DNA of 64,000 bases from a bacterium OL-1 (GCA_000752675.2 LM994627.1:430429-494428), one strand, 5' to 3'; positions 1-8,464 are shown, counted from the first letter of the stretch. Notes: generated from the sequence alone by a model not told the origin. Program-made: numbers and translations.

Positions 1-953
1 ACCAGGCCGGCGAAATCACGGTTACCACCGTCCACATCCCGTCCGACGACCTCAAGGGCCGCATCATCGGTCGAGAAGGTAGGAACATCCGCACGTTCGA
101 GCAGGTCTCCGGTGTCTCCCTCGTCATTGATGACACGCCCGAGACCGTTGTCCTCTCCAGCTTTGACCCCGTCCGTCGCGAGACTGCGCGTGTGGCGCTC
201 GAGAACCTCATCGCTGACGGCCGCATTCACCCCGCCCGCATCGAGGAGCTCTACAAGAAGGCCGAGGACCTGGTCAACGAGCGCGTTCGCGAGGCCGGTG
301 AGCAGGCGGCCTTCGACGCGGGCATCCATGACCTCCACCCAGAGATCGTTAAGACCCTCGGTGCCCTCAAGTACCGCACCTCCTTCGGCCAGAACGTCCT
401 CTCTCACTCCATACAGGTTTCCGCGCTCTGCGGAATCATGGCCTCCGAGCTGGGCTTGGATCCTGCTCCCGCCAAGCGTGCCGGCCTTCTCCACGACATT
501 GGCAAGGCTATCGACCACGAGGTCGAGGGCCCGCATGCCGTCATTGGCGCCGACCTCGCCCGTCGCTACGGCGAGCGCTCCGAGATCGTGCACGCCATCG
601 AGGCACACCATGCCGACGTCGATCCGGACACTGTCCTCGACGTCCTCGTGCAGGCGGCCGATGCCATCTCTGCCGCCCGTCCTGGTGCCCGTCGTGAGTC
701 TGCAGAGACCTACATCAAGCGCCTTGAGAAGCTCGAGGAGATCTCTAACGCCCATGAGGGAGTCGAGCGCACCTACGCCATGCAGGCTGGTCGCGAGCTC
801 CATGTGATGGTCGAGCCCGAGAAGATCTCCGATGCGCAGGCTACCGTCCTCGCCCATGACATTGCCAAGCAGATCGAGGACGAGATGGAGTATCCCGGCC
901 AGGTCCGCGTGGTGGTCATCCGCGAGTCTCGCGCGGTCGACGTCGCTAAGTAA
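1..953 (+). CDS. rny: Ribonuclease Y, C-terminal part (5' end outside window)
   Basis: The reading frame is open from the window edge (first full codon at base 3) and encodes the KH and HD domains of RNase Y, the membrane-anchored endoribonuclease that starts mRNA decay in many Gram-positive bacteria. The KH GxxG region [12 protein letters not shown] lies at about bases 57-92. The HD metal-binding motif [10 protein letters not shown] lies at about 495-524, and a second conserved patch EAHHADVDP follows at about 600-626. The protein ends normally, so only the N-terminal membrane segment and coiled coil are missing. It is followed after 15 bases by an ATPase gene and then spoVS; rny next to spoVS is a common arrangement in several phyla. 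The identification is very secure. Confidence 0.95.
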   Translation, partial: QAGEITVTTVHIPSDDLKGRIIGREGRNIRTFEQVSGVSLVIDDTPETVVLSSFDPVRRETARVALENLIADGRIHPARIEELYKKAEDLVNERVREAGEQAAFDAGIHDLHPEIVKTLGALKYRTSFGQNVLSHSIQVSALCGIMASELGLDPAPAKRAGLLHDIGKAIDHEVEGPHAVIGADLARRYGERSEIVHAIEAHHADVDPDTVLDVLVQAADAISAARPGARRESAETYIKRLEKLEEISNAHEGVERTYAMQAGRELHVMVEPEKISDAQATVLAHDIAKQIEDEMEYPGQVRVVVIRESRAVDVAK

Positions 954-968
954 GCGAGGGTCGTCACT

Positions 969-2066
969 GTGGCAGAGGAGCAGGCCCCCAGCGCGGCTGG
1001 TCTGGCTGATTTCGTTGCCCGCATGGGCGGGGAGCGTTCGCTTCGCGTGGAGGAGAACCTTGGCGAGGGCTATGTCCGCCTCCGCGTTGCGGAGGCGGAG
1101 CGTCGCCAAGCCAAGCACGACATTCGTTGTGTCGAGGATATGGTCATTGAGCTTCTCCGCAACTCCCGCGACGCTGGGGCAAAGCGCATCTACCTTGCCA
1201 CCTCACGTGAGGGAGACCTGCGCACCACGACTATCCTGGACGATGGCTCCGGCGTACCCCCGGATATGCAGGAGCGCATCTTCGAGGCGCGCGTGACCTC
1301 CAAGCTCGAGAGCATCCACGTGGACAGGTGGGGCGTCCACGGGCGAGGCATGGCGCTCTACTCGGTGAGGGAGAACGCCGAGTCTGCGCGTGTGGCGTCC
1401 TCGGCCCCCGGGAAGGGCACCTCCATCACGGTTGTCACTAATGCAACCAAGCTCGCCGAGCGTACTGACCAGTCAACCTGGCCTTCGCTCGGCGAGGGTG
1501 AGGACGGCAAGCGCACCTGCGCCCGTGGCCCTCACAACATCGTTCGCACTTGCTGCGAGTTCGCCCTCGAGGAGTACGGGACCTGTGAGGTGTACGTGGG
1601 CTCGCCGGCAGAGATTGCGGCAACCGCCCGCGCTCGCATTACCCCTTCGGTGGATGGCTCTGACCTGCTTTTCATCGACGACCTATCTGCGCTTCCGGTT
1701 TTGGAGCGTCTTCGTGCTGCCGCAGACGCCAGGGAGCTTCTCTCGGTCTGCAAGGGGCTTGGTCTTGAGATGAGCGAGCGCACTGCTCATCGCGTGGTGT
1801 CGGGACAGATTCGACCCCTAAAGAGCGTCGCTTCCCGCATGCTCCGCAAAGCTGATGCCCCAACCGCTCCAAAGCCTGTCGACCTCTATCGGGATAGGCG
1901 GGGCCTCAAGCTTTCCAAGCCAGATGCCGAGGAGTTCTCACGGGTCCTTGCCAAGGACTTCTCGTTCATCGAGGACCGCTACTACGTGTCGCTTGTGCAT
2001 GACCCCAAGGTGAGGGTCGGCAAGGGTCGCATCACCGTGACCTTTGACCTGGAGGATGCGGACTAG
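969..2066 (+). CDS. Stand-alone GHKL (histidine kinase-like) ATPase-domain protein
   Basis: A 365-residue protein starting with GTG, with GAGG about ten bases upstream. The GHKL ATP-binding fold is visible: N box ELLRNSRDAGA at residues 61-71, G1 box DDGSG at 91-95, ATP-lid glycines GVHGRG at 122-127, and a GTSITVV strand at 150-156. No sensor, histidine phospho-acceptor or receiver domain is seen, so it is not an ordinary sensor kinase. The layout is closer to MutL/Hsp90-type or stand-alone ATPases. The C-terminal 200 residues match nothing I recognise. It lies 15 bases after rny and ahead of a promoter for spoVS, so it is probably co-transcribed with rny. ATP binding is well supported, the cellular role is unknown. 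Confidence 0.8.
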   Translation: MAEEQAPSAAGLADFVARMGGERSLRVEENLGEGYVRLRVAEAERRQAKHDIRCVEDMVIELLRNSRDAGAKRIYLATSREGDLRTTTILDDGSGVPPDMQERIFEARVTSKLESIHVDRWGVHGRGMALYSVRENAESARVASSAPGKGTSITVVTNATKLAERTDQSTWPSLGEGEDGKRTCARGPHNIVRTCCEFALEEYGTCEVYVGSPAEIAATARARITPSVDGSDLLFIDDLSALPVLERLRAAADARELLSVCKGLGLEMSERTAHRVVSGQIRPLKSVASRMLRKADAPTAPKPVDLYRDRRGLKLSKPDAEEFSRVLAKDFSFIEDRYYVSLVHDPKVRVGKGRITVTFDLEDAD

Positions 2067-2106
2067 CCAGCTTTGTCATTTGCCACTGTACGAAACACAC
2101 TTTACG

Positions 2107-2135
2107 TTTGCATTAGCTAGCTGGGACATTACAAT
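2107..2135 (+). promoter_or_regulatory. Probable sigma-A type promoter for spoVS-miaB-miaA-hflX
   Basis: A TTTGCA hexamer (2107-2112) and a TACAAT hexamer (2130-2135) are separated by 17 bases in the 147-base gap between the ATPase gene and spoVS. Both are close to the consensus TTGACA/TATAAT. This would start the spoVS to hflX transcription unit about 80 bases before the spoVS ATG. Found by eye only. Confidence 0.5.
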
Positions 2136-2213
2136 CGTTCATATATGCATTTCCACCAAGGACGACTAATCGCACCATACTGACAACCACTGCACCATTG
2201 GAGCATCAGCAGC

Positions 2214-2531
2214 ATGGATTTTCTGAAGGTCTCGAGCAAGTCATCCCCGGCGTCCGTCGCCGGGGCCATAGCCGGCATGGTAAAGGACGGGGTTCCCGTC
2301 AACATGCAGTGCGTTGGAGCGGGTGCGGTCAACCAGGCCGTCAAGGCGCTTGCCATCGCGCGCGGCTTCCTCATTCCAACGGGAGTCGACATCTCCTGCG
2401 CCCCCACGTTCTCTGATATCGACATTGCGGGAGAAAAGCGCACGGCCATTCGCTTTGCCGTCTACGTGCATAGGCTCACTCCCCAGAGCACCTCGGCTGA
2501 CGCTATGGACAACGGGAGCGTGGTCGCGTAA
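2214..2531 (+). CDS. spoVS: SpoVS-family (Alba-like) protein
   Basis: A 105-residue homologue of stage V sporulation protein S. The highly conserved core is present: MDFLKVSSKS at the start, VAGAIAGMV, the GAGAVNQAVKA block at about residues 35-45, and the DIAGEKRTAIRFAV strand near 68-81. The family has an Alba-like fold and is often found in non-sporulating bacteria beside rny, where its function is not settled; nucleic-acid binding is suspected from the fold. TGGAG lies ten bases before the ATG. The gene ends at 2531 and miaB begins at 2532, so the two are translationally coupled. It has about 15 residues beyond the usual end of the family, rich in Ser and Asp. Confidence 0.93.
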   Translation: MDFLKVSSKSSPASVAGAIAGMVKDGVPVNMQCVGAGAVNQAVKALAIARGFLIPTGVDISCAPTFSDIDIAGEKRTAIRFAVYVHRLTPQSTSADAMDNGSVVA

Positions 2532-3905
2532 ATGGCTTCTCCTGACACCCAGGCCCTTGTCGGCAAGACCTACCACATCAAGACCTTTGGCTGCCAGATG
2601 AACATGCATGACTCCGAGAGGGTCTCAGGCCTTCTCGACTCGTGCGGCTGCATCGAGGTTGCAAGCCCCTACGATGCCGATATCGTCGTCTACATGACCT
2701 GCTGCGTTCGCGAGAATGCTGACCAGCGCCTCTATGGCCAGGCATCTGCCATGGTCTCGGCTCCCACGCCACCCTCGGGGAGGCGCATCGTGGCCGTGGG
2801 CGGCTGCATTGCGCAGCGCGACGGCGAGCGCCTCCGCGCGCACATCCCCAACGTCGACGTGGTCTTTGGCACAAGCGCCCTGGCGAGCCTCCCGAGGCTC
2901 CTTTCCGAGGCATTTGGCGAGCAGCCAGGTGCCATAGAGGTGGACACGGAGGAGCCGGGCACAGGATTTTCTACCGACCTGCCCAGCCATCGTGCCGAGC
3001 GCTACCACGCGTGGGTGCCCATCATGAGCGGCTGCAACAACTTCTGTACCTACTGCATCGTTCCGTACGTCCGCGGTCGTGAGCGCAGTCGTACCATCGA
3101 GAGCGTAGTTGCCGAGTGCCGCCTGCTCGTTGCCGATGGCGTGCGCGAGATTTGTCTCCTTGGGCAGAACGTCAACTCCTACGGGAGGAACATCTACGGA
3201 GAGCCTCGCTTTGCCGAGCTCCTGCGTGCGGTGGGTGAGACGGGCATCGAGCGCATCCGCTTCACCTCGAGTAACCCCAAGGATCTCTCCGACGAGACCA
3301 TCGCCGCTATGGCTGAGGTCCCAGGCGTGATGCCACATCTTCACCTGGCGGTGCAGTCGGGCTCCACGCGCGTGCTCAAGGCAATGAACCGCAGCTACAC
3401 GAGGGACGAGTATCTGGCGCTTGTGGGGCGTCTCCGCGCCGCTATCCCCAACATCGCGCTCTCCACCGACATTATTGTCGGCTTCCCCGGCGAGACCGAA
3501 GAGGATTTCCAGGACACGCTCTCGCTTGTGCGCGAGGCAGGGTTCTCCTCCGCCTTCACGTTCATCTACTCCCCGCGGCCTGGTACCCCTGCCGCGAAGA
3601 TGGTTGACAACACGCCTCATGACGTCATCCAGGATCGCTTTGACCGCCTTGCGGAGCAGGTCGCACAACAGGCCCACGACGCCAACCAGGAGGACCTGGG
3701 GCAGCTCGTTGGTGTCCTGGTCGAGGGGCCGTCTAAGCGAGACGATTCTGTCATGGTTGGCCACAGCGAGAAGAACCGCACTGTCCATTTCCCGCTCCCC
3801 GCGGGGATGAGCCCGCAGGATGCGGTGGGCAAGATTGCGCGCGTTCGCGTCAAGGAGGCACGTACCTGGTATCTGCGAGGCACCGTCGAGGGCGACCTTT
3901 CGTGA
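2532..3905 (+). CDS. miaB: tRNA-2-methylthio-N6-dimethylallyladenosine synthase
   Basis: A 457-residue radical-SAM methylthiotransferase that adds the 2-methylthio group to i6A37 of tRNAs reading UNN codons. The N-terminal UPF0004 domain carries cluster cysteines at C21 (FGCQMN), C57 or C58 (MTCC) and C92 (GGCIAQ). The radical-SAM CxxxCxxC motif is GCNNFCTYCIVP with C168, C172 and C175. A C-terminal TRAM domain follows, ending about residue 450. The ATG directly abuts the spoVS stop. The last four bases overlap miaA, which makes the substrate isopentenyladenosine, so consecutive steps of the same pathway are coupled. Full length and intact. Confidence 0.97.
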   Translation: MASPDTQALVGKTYHIKTFGCQMNMHDSERVSGLLDSCGCIEVASPYDADIVVYMTCCVRENADQRLYGQASAMVSAPTPPSGRRIVAVGGCIAQRDGERLRAHIPNVDVVFGTSALASLPRLLSEAFGEQPGAIEVDTEEPGTGFSTDLPSHRAERYHAWVPIMSGCNNFCTYCIVPYVRGRERSRTIESVVAECRLLVADGVREICLLGQNVNSYGRNIYGEPRFAELLRAVGETGIERIRFTSSNPKDLSDETIAAMAEVPGVMPHLHLAVQSGSTRVLKAMNRSYTRDEYLALVGRLRAAIPNIALSTDIIVGFPGETEEDFQDTLSLVREAGFSSAFTFIYSPRPGTPAAKMVDNTPHDVIQDRFDRLAEQVAQQAHDANQEDLGQLVGVLVEGPSKRDDSVMVGHSEKNRTVHFPLPAGMSPQDAVGKIARVRVKEARTWYLRGTVEGDLS

Positions 3906-4870
3906 GCGAACCTGCTGCTTCTGGGCGCGTGGTCTGCATAGTTGGCCCCACTGCCTCTGGTAAGAGCGCACTTTCCGAGCTCGTTGCCCAGAGGCTCGGA
4001 TCATCTGTTGTCTCTGTCGATGCCATGCAGGTATATCGTGGCATGGACGTGGGAACAGCAAAGACACCTGTTGCCGAGAGGCGCGTGCCCCTTCTTATGG
4101 TTGATGTGGCCAACGTGGACGAGGACTATTCGGTCCAGCGCTTCCAGCACGATGCCCGCTCCTGCGTGGATGAGCTTCTTGAGCGCGGCGCTGTTCCTGT
4201 TCTTTGTGGGGGAACGGGCCTCTATCTCGATGCGGTTATCGACGAGATGGACTTTCCGTCTGGTGAGATGGGAGATGACCGTCGGCTGCGCTACGAGCGC
4301 ATTGCGGCAGAGCAGGGTGCCGAGGCGCTGCACGTCCTTCTCGCCAAGCGCGACCCAGATAGTGCAGCGCTCATACATCCCAACAACGTCCGGCGATGCG
4401 TTCGCGCTCTTGAGATGCTGGACGATGGCGTGAGCTATGCTCAAAACCACAGGGGTCTCAAGCGCCACGTGCCGCACTATGCTGCACATATCTGGGCCAT
4501 CTCCATGCCCCGCGAGCTGCTCTACGAGCGAATTGACCAGCGTGTCGACAGGATGTTCGACGACGGCTTGGTTGAGGAGGTCTGTAACCTGAGGGGGCGT
4601 GGACTCGATTGGGCACACACCGCCGGGCAGGCGATTGGCTACAAGGAAGTGCTGGCTGCCCTTGCGGGGGAGTGCAGCCTTGACGAGGCCAGGGATGAGG
4701 TCAAGCGCCGTACGAGACACTATGCCAAGCGGCAGCTCTCGTGGCTCAAGAGAGATGGCCGGGCCCGTTGGATAGACGTTCGCGATATGGGCGAGGAGCA
4801 AGCCTGTGAGCTCATTGTCCGCGATGCGCTGGTACAGTCGGAACCCTGCCAAACCGTCGAGAGAGGTTGA
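3902..4870 (+). CDS. miaA: tRNA dimethylallyltransferase
   Basis: A 322-residue enzyme that transfers the dimethylallyl group from DMAPP to A37 of tRNA, giving the substrate of MiaB. The P-loop GPTASGKS is at residues 15-22, followed by the family motif VVSVDAMQVYRGMD, the GGTGLYLDA motif and the HPNNVRR motif. It starts with GTG inside the miaB stop (GTGA overlap), so translation is probably coupled to miaB. hflX follows after six bases. Length is normal for the family. Confidence 0.97.
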   Translation: MSEPAASGRVVCIVGPTASGKSALSELVAQRLGSSVVSVDAMQVYRGMDVGTAKTPVAERRVPLLMVDVANVDEDYSVQRFQHDARSCVDELLERGAVPVLCGGTGLYLDAVIDEMDFPSGEMGDDRRLRYERIAAEQGAEALHVLLAKRDPDSAALIHPNNVRRCVRALEMLDDGVSYAQNHRGLKRHVPHYAAHIWAISMPRELLYERIDQRVDRMFDDGLVEEVCNLRGRGLDWAHTAGQAIGYKEVLAALAGECSLDEARDEVKRRTRHYAKRQLSWLKRDGRARWIDVRDMGEEQACELIVRDALVQSEPCQTVERG

Positions 4871-4876
4871 GTAGCC

Positions 4877-6217
4877 ATGGCACGCTTTGAGCCCAAGTCG
4901 ACGGCTCCCGTGCGCGAGAAGGCAATTCTCGTGGGCGTTGACTTTGGAAGAAATGCCGAATGGACGCTCGATGAGTCTATGGCGGAGCTTGCTCGCCTTG
5001 CAGAGACGGACGGCGCCGACGTGGTCTTCACGCTTACGCAGCGGCTCGAGGCGCCGGTCCCGCGGACCTTCATCGGCAAGGGCAAGGTGGAGGAACTTAT
5101 CTCCTACGTGCGCAACCTTGATGCTGATGTCGTGATCTTTGATGACGAGCTCACGCCCTCCCAGCAGTCCAACCTCGAGAAGATCGTGGGCGAGCCGGTC
5201 AAGATCATCGACCGCACCGCGCTCATCCTCGACATCTTTGGTGTGCACGCAACCACGCGTGAGGGGCGCCTCCAGGTCCAGCTTGCGCAGCTCCAGTATG
5301 TTCTGCCCAGGCTGCGTGGTATGTGGAGCCACTTGGTGGGCGAGCAGACGCGTGGTGGCATTGGGTCGCGTTTTGGCCAGGGCGAGAGTCAGCTTGAGGT
5401 CGACCGTCGCCTTGTGCGCAAGCGTATCTCAACGCTTCGTGACGAGCTTGCCCGGCTCGAGACAAGGCGAGAGGTGCAGTCCAAGGCCCGTTGGGATTCG
5501 GGTATCTATCGCGTGGCGCTTGCCGGCTACACTAACGCTGGCAAGTCGACGCTCCTTAATGCCCTCACGGGTTCTGACGTCTATGTGCGCGATGAGCTCT
5601 TTGCCACCCTGGATCCCACCACACGCTCAATCGAGCTTGAGGAGGGCCGCAAAGTCACCCTCACCGACACCGTTGGGTTTATCCAAAAGCTGCCCACCAC
5701 GCTCGTGGAAGCATTCAAGTCCACGCTGGCAGAGGTAAGGGCCGCTGACCTTGTGCTGCTTGTGGCTGATGCGTCTGATGCTGGGGCAGAGCGGCAGATA
5801 CGCGCCGTTCAGACGGTTCTCGAGGAAATTGGGGCTAATCAGATTCCCTCTGTGCTTGTCCTCAACAAGTGTGACCTTATCTCTGCCGAGGAGCTTACAA
5901 GTCTCCAGGCAAGACACCCCGATGCCGGGACCATCTCCGCCCGAGAGGGGACAGGCCTTGCGGGGCTGCTCTACCGTGTGGCACGGGAGGCCTCGCGTGG
6001 CGATGCCACGGTTACCGTCTTGGTACCGTTTTCCAAGGGCATCCTTATGAAGTTGGTCCATGAGCGTTGCCAGGTATTACGTGAGGTCTATACCGAGCAG
6101 GGCCTGCTTGCCACTGTGAGCGCATCCGAGAGAATGCGCTCGACCTTGGCCCCATATGTTGTCCCCGATGAAGCCCTAAGTGACATGGACCACCTCTCTG
6201 GCGAGTGGCGCTCGTGA
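4877..6217 (+). CDS. hflX: Ribosome-associated GTPase HflX
   Basis: A 446-residue GTPase of the HflX family, which binds the 50S subunit and rescues or splits stalled ribosomes. The glycine-rich N-terminal domain contains the GKGKVEEL and FDDELTPSQQSNLE motifs and the TREGRLQVQLAQL helix. The GTPase domain begins with G1 GYTNAGKS at residues 217-224, then DTVGFIQKLP (G3) and NKCD (G4). The ATG lies six bases after miaA, and miaA-hflX adjacency is common in bacteria. It ends two bases before the stop of a convergent membrane protein gene. Confidence 0.96.
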   Translation: MARFEPKSTAPVREKAILVGVDFGRNAEWTLDESMAELARLAETDGADVVFTLTQRLEAPVPRTFIGKGKVEELISYVRNLDADVVIFDDELTPSQQSNLEKIVGEPVKIIDRTALILDIFGVHATTREGRLQVQLAQLQYVLPRLRGMWSHLVGEQTRGGIGSRFGQGESQLEVDRRLVRKRISTLRDELARLETRREVQSKARWDSGIYRVALAGYTNAGKSTLLNALTGSDVYVRDELFATLDPTTRSIELEEGRKVTLTDTVGFIQKLPTTLVEAFKSTLAEVRAADLVLLVADASDAGAERQIRAVQTVLEEIGANQIPSVLVLNKCDLISAEELTSLQARHPDAGTISAREGTGLAGLLYRVAREASRGDATVTVLVPFSKGILMKLVHERCQVLREVYTEQGLLATVSASERMRSTLAPYVVPDEALSDMDHLSGEWRS

Positions 6218-6219
6218 AC

Positions 6220-7008
6220 CTATACCACGCCCGTGAGAAGCAGCAGAACGGGCTGGTGCACCACATAGACGAGAAGTGCGTGACGGCCGACAAAGTTGAG
6301 TGGGGGGACGTTGGCGTTAATGGCCCAATCGGAGTATCCACGCTCTTTAAACCATGAGGCCATGGAAGTGCCAGCAAGGTACATGAACACAAAGGGGATG
6401 AGCGGATAGTAGTCTCCCGATGCGAATCCCGGTCCAGGAAGTCCTAGCCATGCAAGCCCCGGAACGCTGTAGATAGCATGGGGGAGAGCAACCGAGAACG
6501 GACCGATGCCAACTGTTCCGGAGGGTATCCCCAGGGCCAGCAGGAAGCAGACGAAGAGGGCAGATGCCGCAATTGGTCCCCTTGGAAGGCAGTTAACCCT
6601 TCCGAGTGCCCATGCCACCAGTGTACAGGCTGACATGCAGTAGATGATGCCAAACGATATCGGAGTATCAACCGCGGCAAGGGCCGTGACTGCATAGATG
6701 GCAAGGGCAACGGCACCGTAGGTGAGGCCACGCCTGAGGTTGCTTCTTGAAAGCGTGCACATGCAGCCTGCTACAAACAGGAAGGTCCACGAGATGCTTG
6801 CCCGCCAGATATCCTGAAGGGGCGAGGCAAACCAAGGTAAGCCCACGCCCGCGAGGAACCGTAGGTCATAGCAGAGGTGGAAGAGTACCATCGAGATGAC
6901 AGAGAATCCCCTCACTGCGTCGAAGATGCCAATCCTTCTCCGTTGGCCCTTGCTGCCTTTGGCAAAGCCTGAACTCTGCATGTCGCCTGCACGGGATGGT
7001 TCTGCCAT
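6220..7008 (-). CDS. DUF1624 family membrane protein (heparan-alpha-glucosaminide N-acetyltransferase-like)
   Basis: A 262-residue polytopic membrane protein with about seven hydrophobic segments. The conserved start of the family is visible: FDAVRGFSVISMVLFHLCYDL at about residues 29-49, with Arg and His equivalent to the catalytic region of HGSNAT/YeiB-like acyltransferases. The C-terminal NFVGRHALLVYVVHQPV motif is also typical. The likely role is transfer of an acyl group across the membrane to a cell-envelope glycan; the substrate is unknown. It begins two bases after the lexA stop on the same strand, so it is probably co-transcribed with lexA and may be mildly SOS-regulated. Assignment to DUF1624 is confident, function is inference. 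Confidence 0.8.
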   Translation of the reverse strand: MAEPSRAGDMQSSGFAKGSKGQRRRIGIFDAVRGFSVISMVLFHLCYDLRFLAGVGLPWFASPLQDIWRASISWTFLFVAGCMCTLSRSNLRRGLTYGAVALAIYAVTALAAVDTPISFGIIYCMSACTLVAWALGRVNCLPRGPIAASALFVCFLLALGIPSGTVGIGPFSVALPHAIYSVPGLAWLGLPGPGFASGDYYPLIPFVFMYLAGTSMASWFKERGYSDWAINANVPPLNFVGRHALLVYVVHQPVLLLLTGVV

Positions 7009-7010
7009 GG

Positions 7011-7673
7011 CTAGGAGAGACTGCGGATGAGTGCCGTCACGCGACCGAGAATGACCGGGTTATCCGCGTAGATGGGGCTCATGTGATCATTCTCGGGTTG
7101 GAGTCGAATGCGGTCCTTCTCGCGATAGAAAGTCTTGACCGTTGCGGAGTCATCGATAAGCGCAACGACTATCTCTCCGTCATGAGCATCATGCTGCTCT
7201 TTCACCACGATATAGTCGCCATCGAAGATACCGGCGTTGATCATCGATTCGCCCCGAACACGCAGAATAAACGAGCTGGCATCGCCCACAATGCTTGTGG
7301 GGAGTGTGAGCGTCTCTTCGACGTTCTGCTCGGCGAGGATGGGGACGCCCGCGGCCACGCGGCCAACGAGAGGCAAAGTAATCGAATTCTTGTCAACGTC
7401 CTCCTGCACGGAGACAAGCTTCTCTTGGGCGCTGCCATCCTCTGACACCTGCTTGTCAGGAACAACTTCAATTGTGCGAGGCTTCTTTGGGTCCCTGCTG
7501 ATGAGGCCCATCTCCTCAAGAACCTTGAGATGCATGTGGACCGTCGACGGCGAGGCAAGGCCTACGGCAGCGCCTATCTCCCTCACCGAGGGGGGATAGC
7601 CGTGCTCGTCCGTGTATGAGCAGATGAAGTCATAGATGGCCCTCTGGCGTTTGCTGAGCTTTCCCTTTGACAT
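7011..7673 (-). CDS. lexA: LexA repressor (SOS regulator)
   Basis: A 220-residue LexA. The N-terminal winged helix-turn-helix includes the PPSVREIGAAVGLASPSTVH region (residues 27-46). The cleavage site is A108-G109 in GRVAAGVP, with the self-cleavage serine S143 (RGESM) and lysine K180 (ATVKTFY). An open frame runs 17 codons further upstream, but the ATG at 7673 has GAGGAG at the right distance and gives the usual family N-terminus. Three LexA-box-like sites lie in the divergent intergenic region, one overlapping its own predicted promoter, so autoregulation is expected. Confidence 0.97.
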   Translation of the reverse strand: MSKGKLSKRQRAIYDFICSYTDEHGYPPSVREIGAAVGLASPSTVHMHLKVLEEMGLISRDPKKPRTIEVVPDKQVSEDGSAQEKLVSVQEDVDKNSITLPLVGRVAAGVPILAEQNVEETLTLPTSIVGDASSFILRVRGESMINAGIFDGDYIVVKEQHDAHDGEIVVALIDDSATVKTFYREKDRIRLQPENDHMSPIYADNPVILGRVTALIRSLS

Positions 7674-7695
7674 GGCGTCTCCTCTCGTTGGGTCA

Positions 7696-7724
7696 ATAGT
7701 ACTCTTGTCCCAGAAAACTTGCAA
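7696..7724 (-). promoter_or_regulatory. Probable lexA promoter
   Basis: Read on the minus strand, TTGCAA (7724-7719) and TACTAT (7701-7696) are 17 bases apart, 23-51 bases upstream of the lexA ATG. The first LexA box (7722-7735) overlaps the -35 hexamer, as expected for autorepression. Confidence 0.5.
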
Positions 7725-7735
7725 ACAAATGTTCG
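7722..7735. promoter_or_regulatory. LexA box 1 (lexA side)
   Basis: CAAACAAATGTTCG differs at one position from CGAACAAATGTTCG, a sequence fitting the Gram-positive LexA consensus CGAAC-N4-GTTCG. It overlaps the predicted lexA -35 element. Confidence 0.8.
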
Positions 7736-7743
7736 AATTAGAC

Positions 7744-7771
7744 TTGACACGAACAAATGTACGTTGATACT
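7744..7771 (+). promoter_or_regulatory. SOS promoter of the LysM (YneA-like) gene
   Basis: A perfect TTGACA -35 (7744-7749) is followed after 16 bases by GATACT (7766-7771). LexA box 2 fills the spacer between the two hexamers and box 3 covers the expected start of transcription, so bound LexA should block polymerase directly. Confidence 0.65.
7750..7763. promoter_or_regulatory. LexA box 2 (between -35 and -10)
   Basis: CGAACAAATGTACG matches CGAAC-N4-GTTCG with one mismatch. Its position immediately after the TTGACA hexamer places it in the promoter spacer. Confidence 0.82.
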
Positions 7772-7773
7772 AG

Positions 7774-7787
7774 AGTACAGATGTTCG
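7774..7787. promoter_or_regulatory. LexA box 3 (weaker)
   Basis: AGTACAGATGTTCG has an intact GTTCG half-site and a degenerate left half with two mismatches. It lies just after the -10 hexamer of the LysM gene promoter. Confidence 0.6.
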
Positions 7788-7868
7788 GTCCCTAGCGCAA
7801 GGCACTAATTTCTGTCCCGCGTGGCAGCTATAAAGGTTCCCGACAAGCACACCAGAGGGGAGCACATA

Positions 7869-8318
7869 ATGACTAACGCTAATCGCATGTATGGTACCGA
7901 GGGCTCTTCGGCTCTCGTCCCTTCGTATCCTTCGCTCATGCTTCTTGAGGGAGGCGCGGGTAAGAAGACCTCTGGAGTTGCTCGTCGTGCCCAAGGCCAG
8001 ACGCCTTATCCTCAGGCAGCCTCTCGTCTAGACGTCTTTACCGTTGTCGTCTGCACGCTGCTTGTTGCTATGGGGCTTTTTGGCGCTCTTGTCGCAGGCA
8101 ATGCCGCCATCGCCTCCCGTAAGGATGCGGCTCTTTCGTCAATTCCCACTCAAGATGTTGTGGTTGAGCCTGGTGATTCCGTTTGGGACCTTGCTTCTCA
8201 GTATCAGGTAGATGGTTACAGTACGGCAGAGCTTGTGCAGTGGATCACCGAGAAGAACTCTCTCACCACGTCTACCCTTCAACCCGGTCAGTCGTTGCTG
8301 GTTCCCGCATCACGCTAA
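7869..8318 (+). CDS. YneA-like LysM protein, probable SOS cell-division inhibitor
   Basis: A 149-residue protein with a cytoplasmic stretch of about 55 residues, one membrane segment (about 56-79), and an extracellular LysM domain at 97-146 (VVVEPGDSVWDLASQY...LQPGQSLLVP). LysM domains bind peptidoglycan. This single-pass plus LysM layout, divergent from lexA and behind LexA boxes, matches Bacillus YneA and related SOS division inhibitors (established for those species). The ATG at 7869 has GAGGGGAG upstream; an earlier in-frame codon lacks a ribosome site. The N-terminal tail is longer than in Bacillus YneA. Function is inferred from architecture and context rather than from sequence identity. 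Confidence 0.75.
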   Translation: MTNANRMYGTEGSSALVPSYPSLMLLEGGAGKKTSGVARRAQGQTPYPQAASRLDVFTVVVCTLLVAMGLFGALVAGNAAIASRKDAALSSIPTQDVVVEPGDSVWDLASQYQVDGYSTAELVQWITEKNSLTTSTLQPGQSLLVPASR

Positions 8319-8445
8319 AGCGATTTACCGGGCTTGCTTGTGGTCAGGTTCAGGAGTCTGCGTAGTCTTGCCGCATCGTTTTCGTTTCCAGTTTGGATTT
8401 TATAGAGTCCTTTGTGGTGGGTTTTTGGACGCTTTGTGTTAAGTT

Positions 8446-8464
8446 CCTAATGGAGTCCATTAGG
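8446..8464. promoter_or_regulatory. 19-bp palindrome overlapping the nrdR ribosome-binding site
   Basis: CCTAATGGA-G-TCCATTAGG is a perfect 9-bp inverted repeat around one central base. Its right arm runs into the AGGAGG Shine-Dalgarno sequence at 8462-8467. It could be a repressor operator, or in RNA a hairpin that hides part of the ribosome site. It does not resemble the NrdR box consensus. Confidence 0.6.

Noticed and set aside
4001-5332. Antisense open frame over miaA and hflX
   Set aside because: There are no motifs, and the opposite frames encode complete, well-known enzymes.
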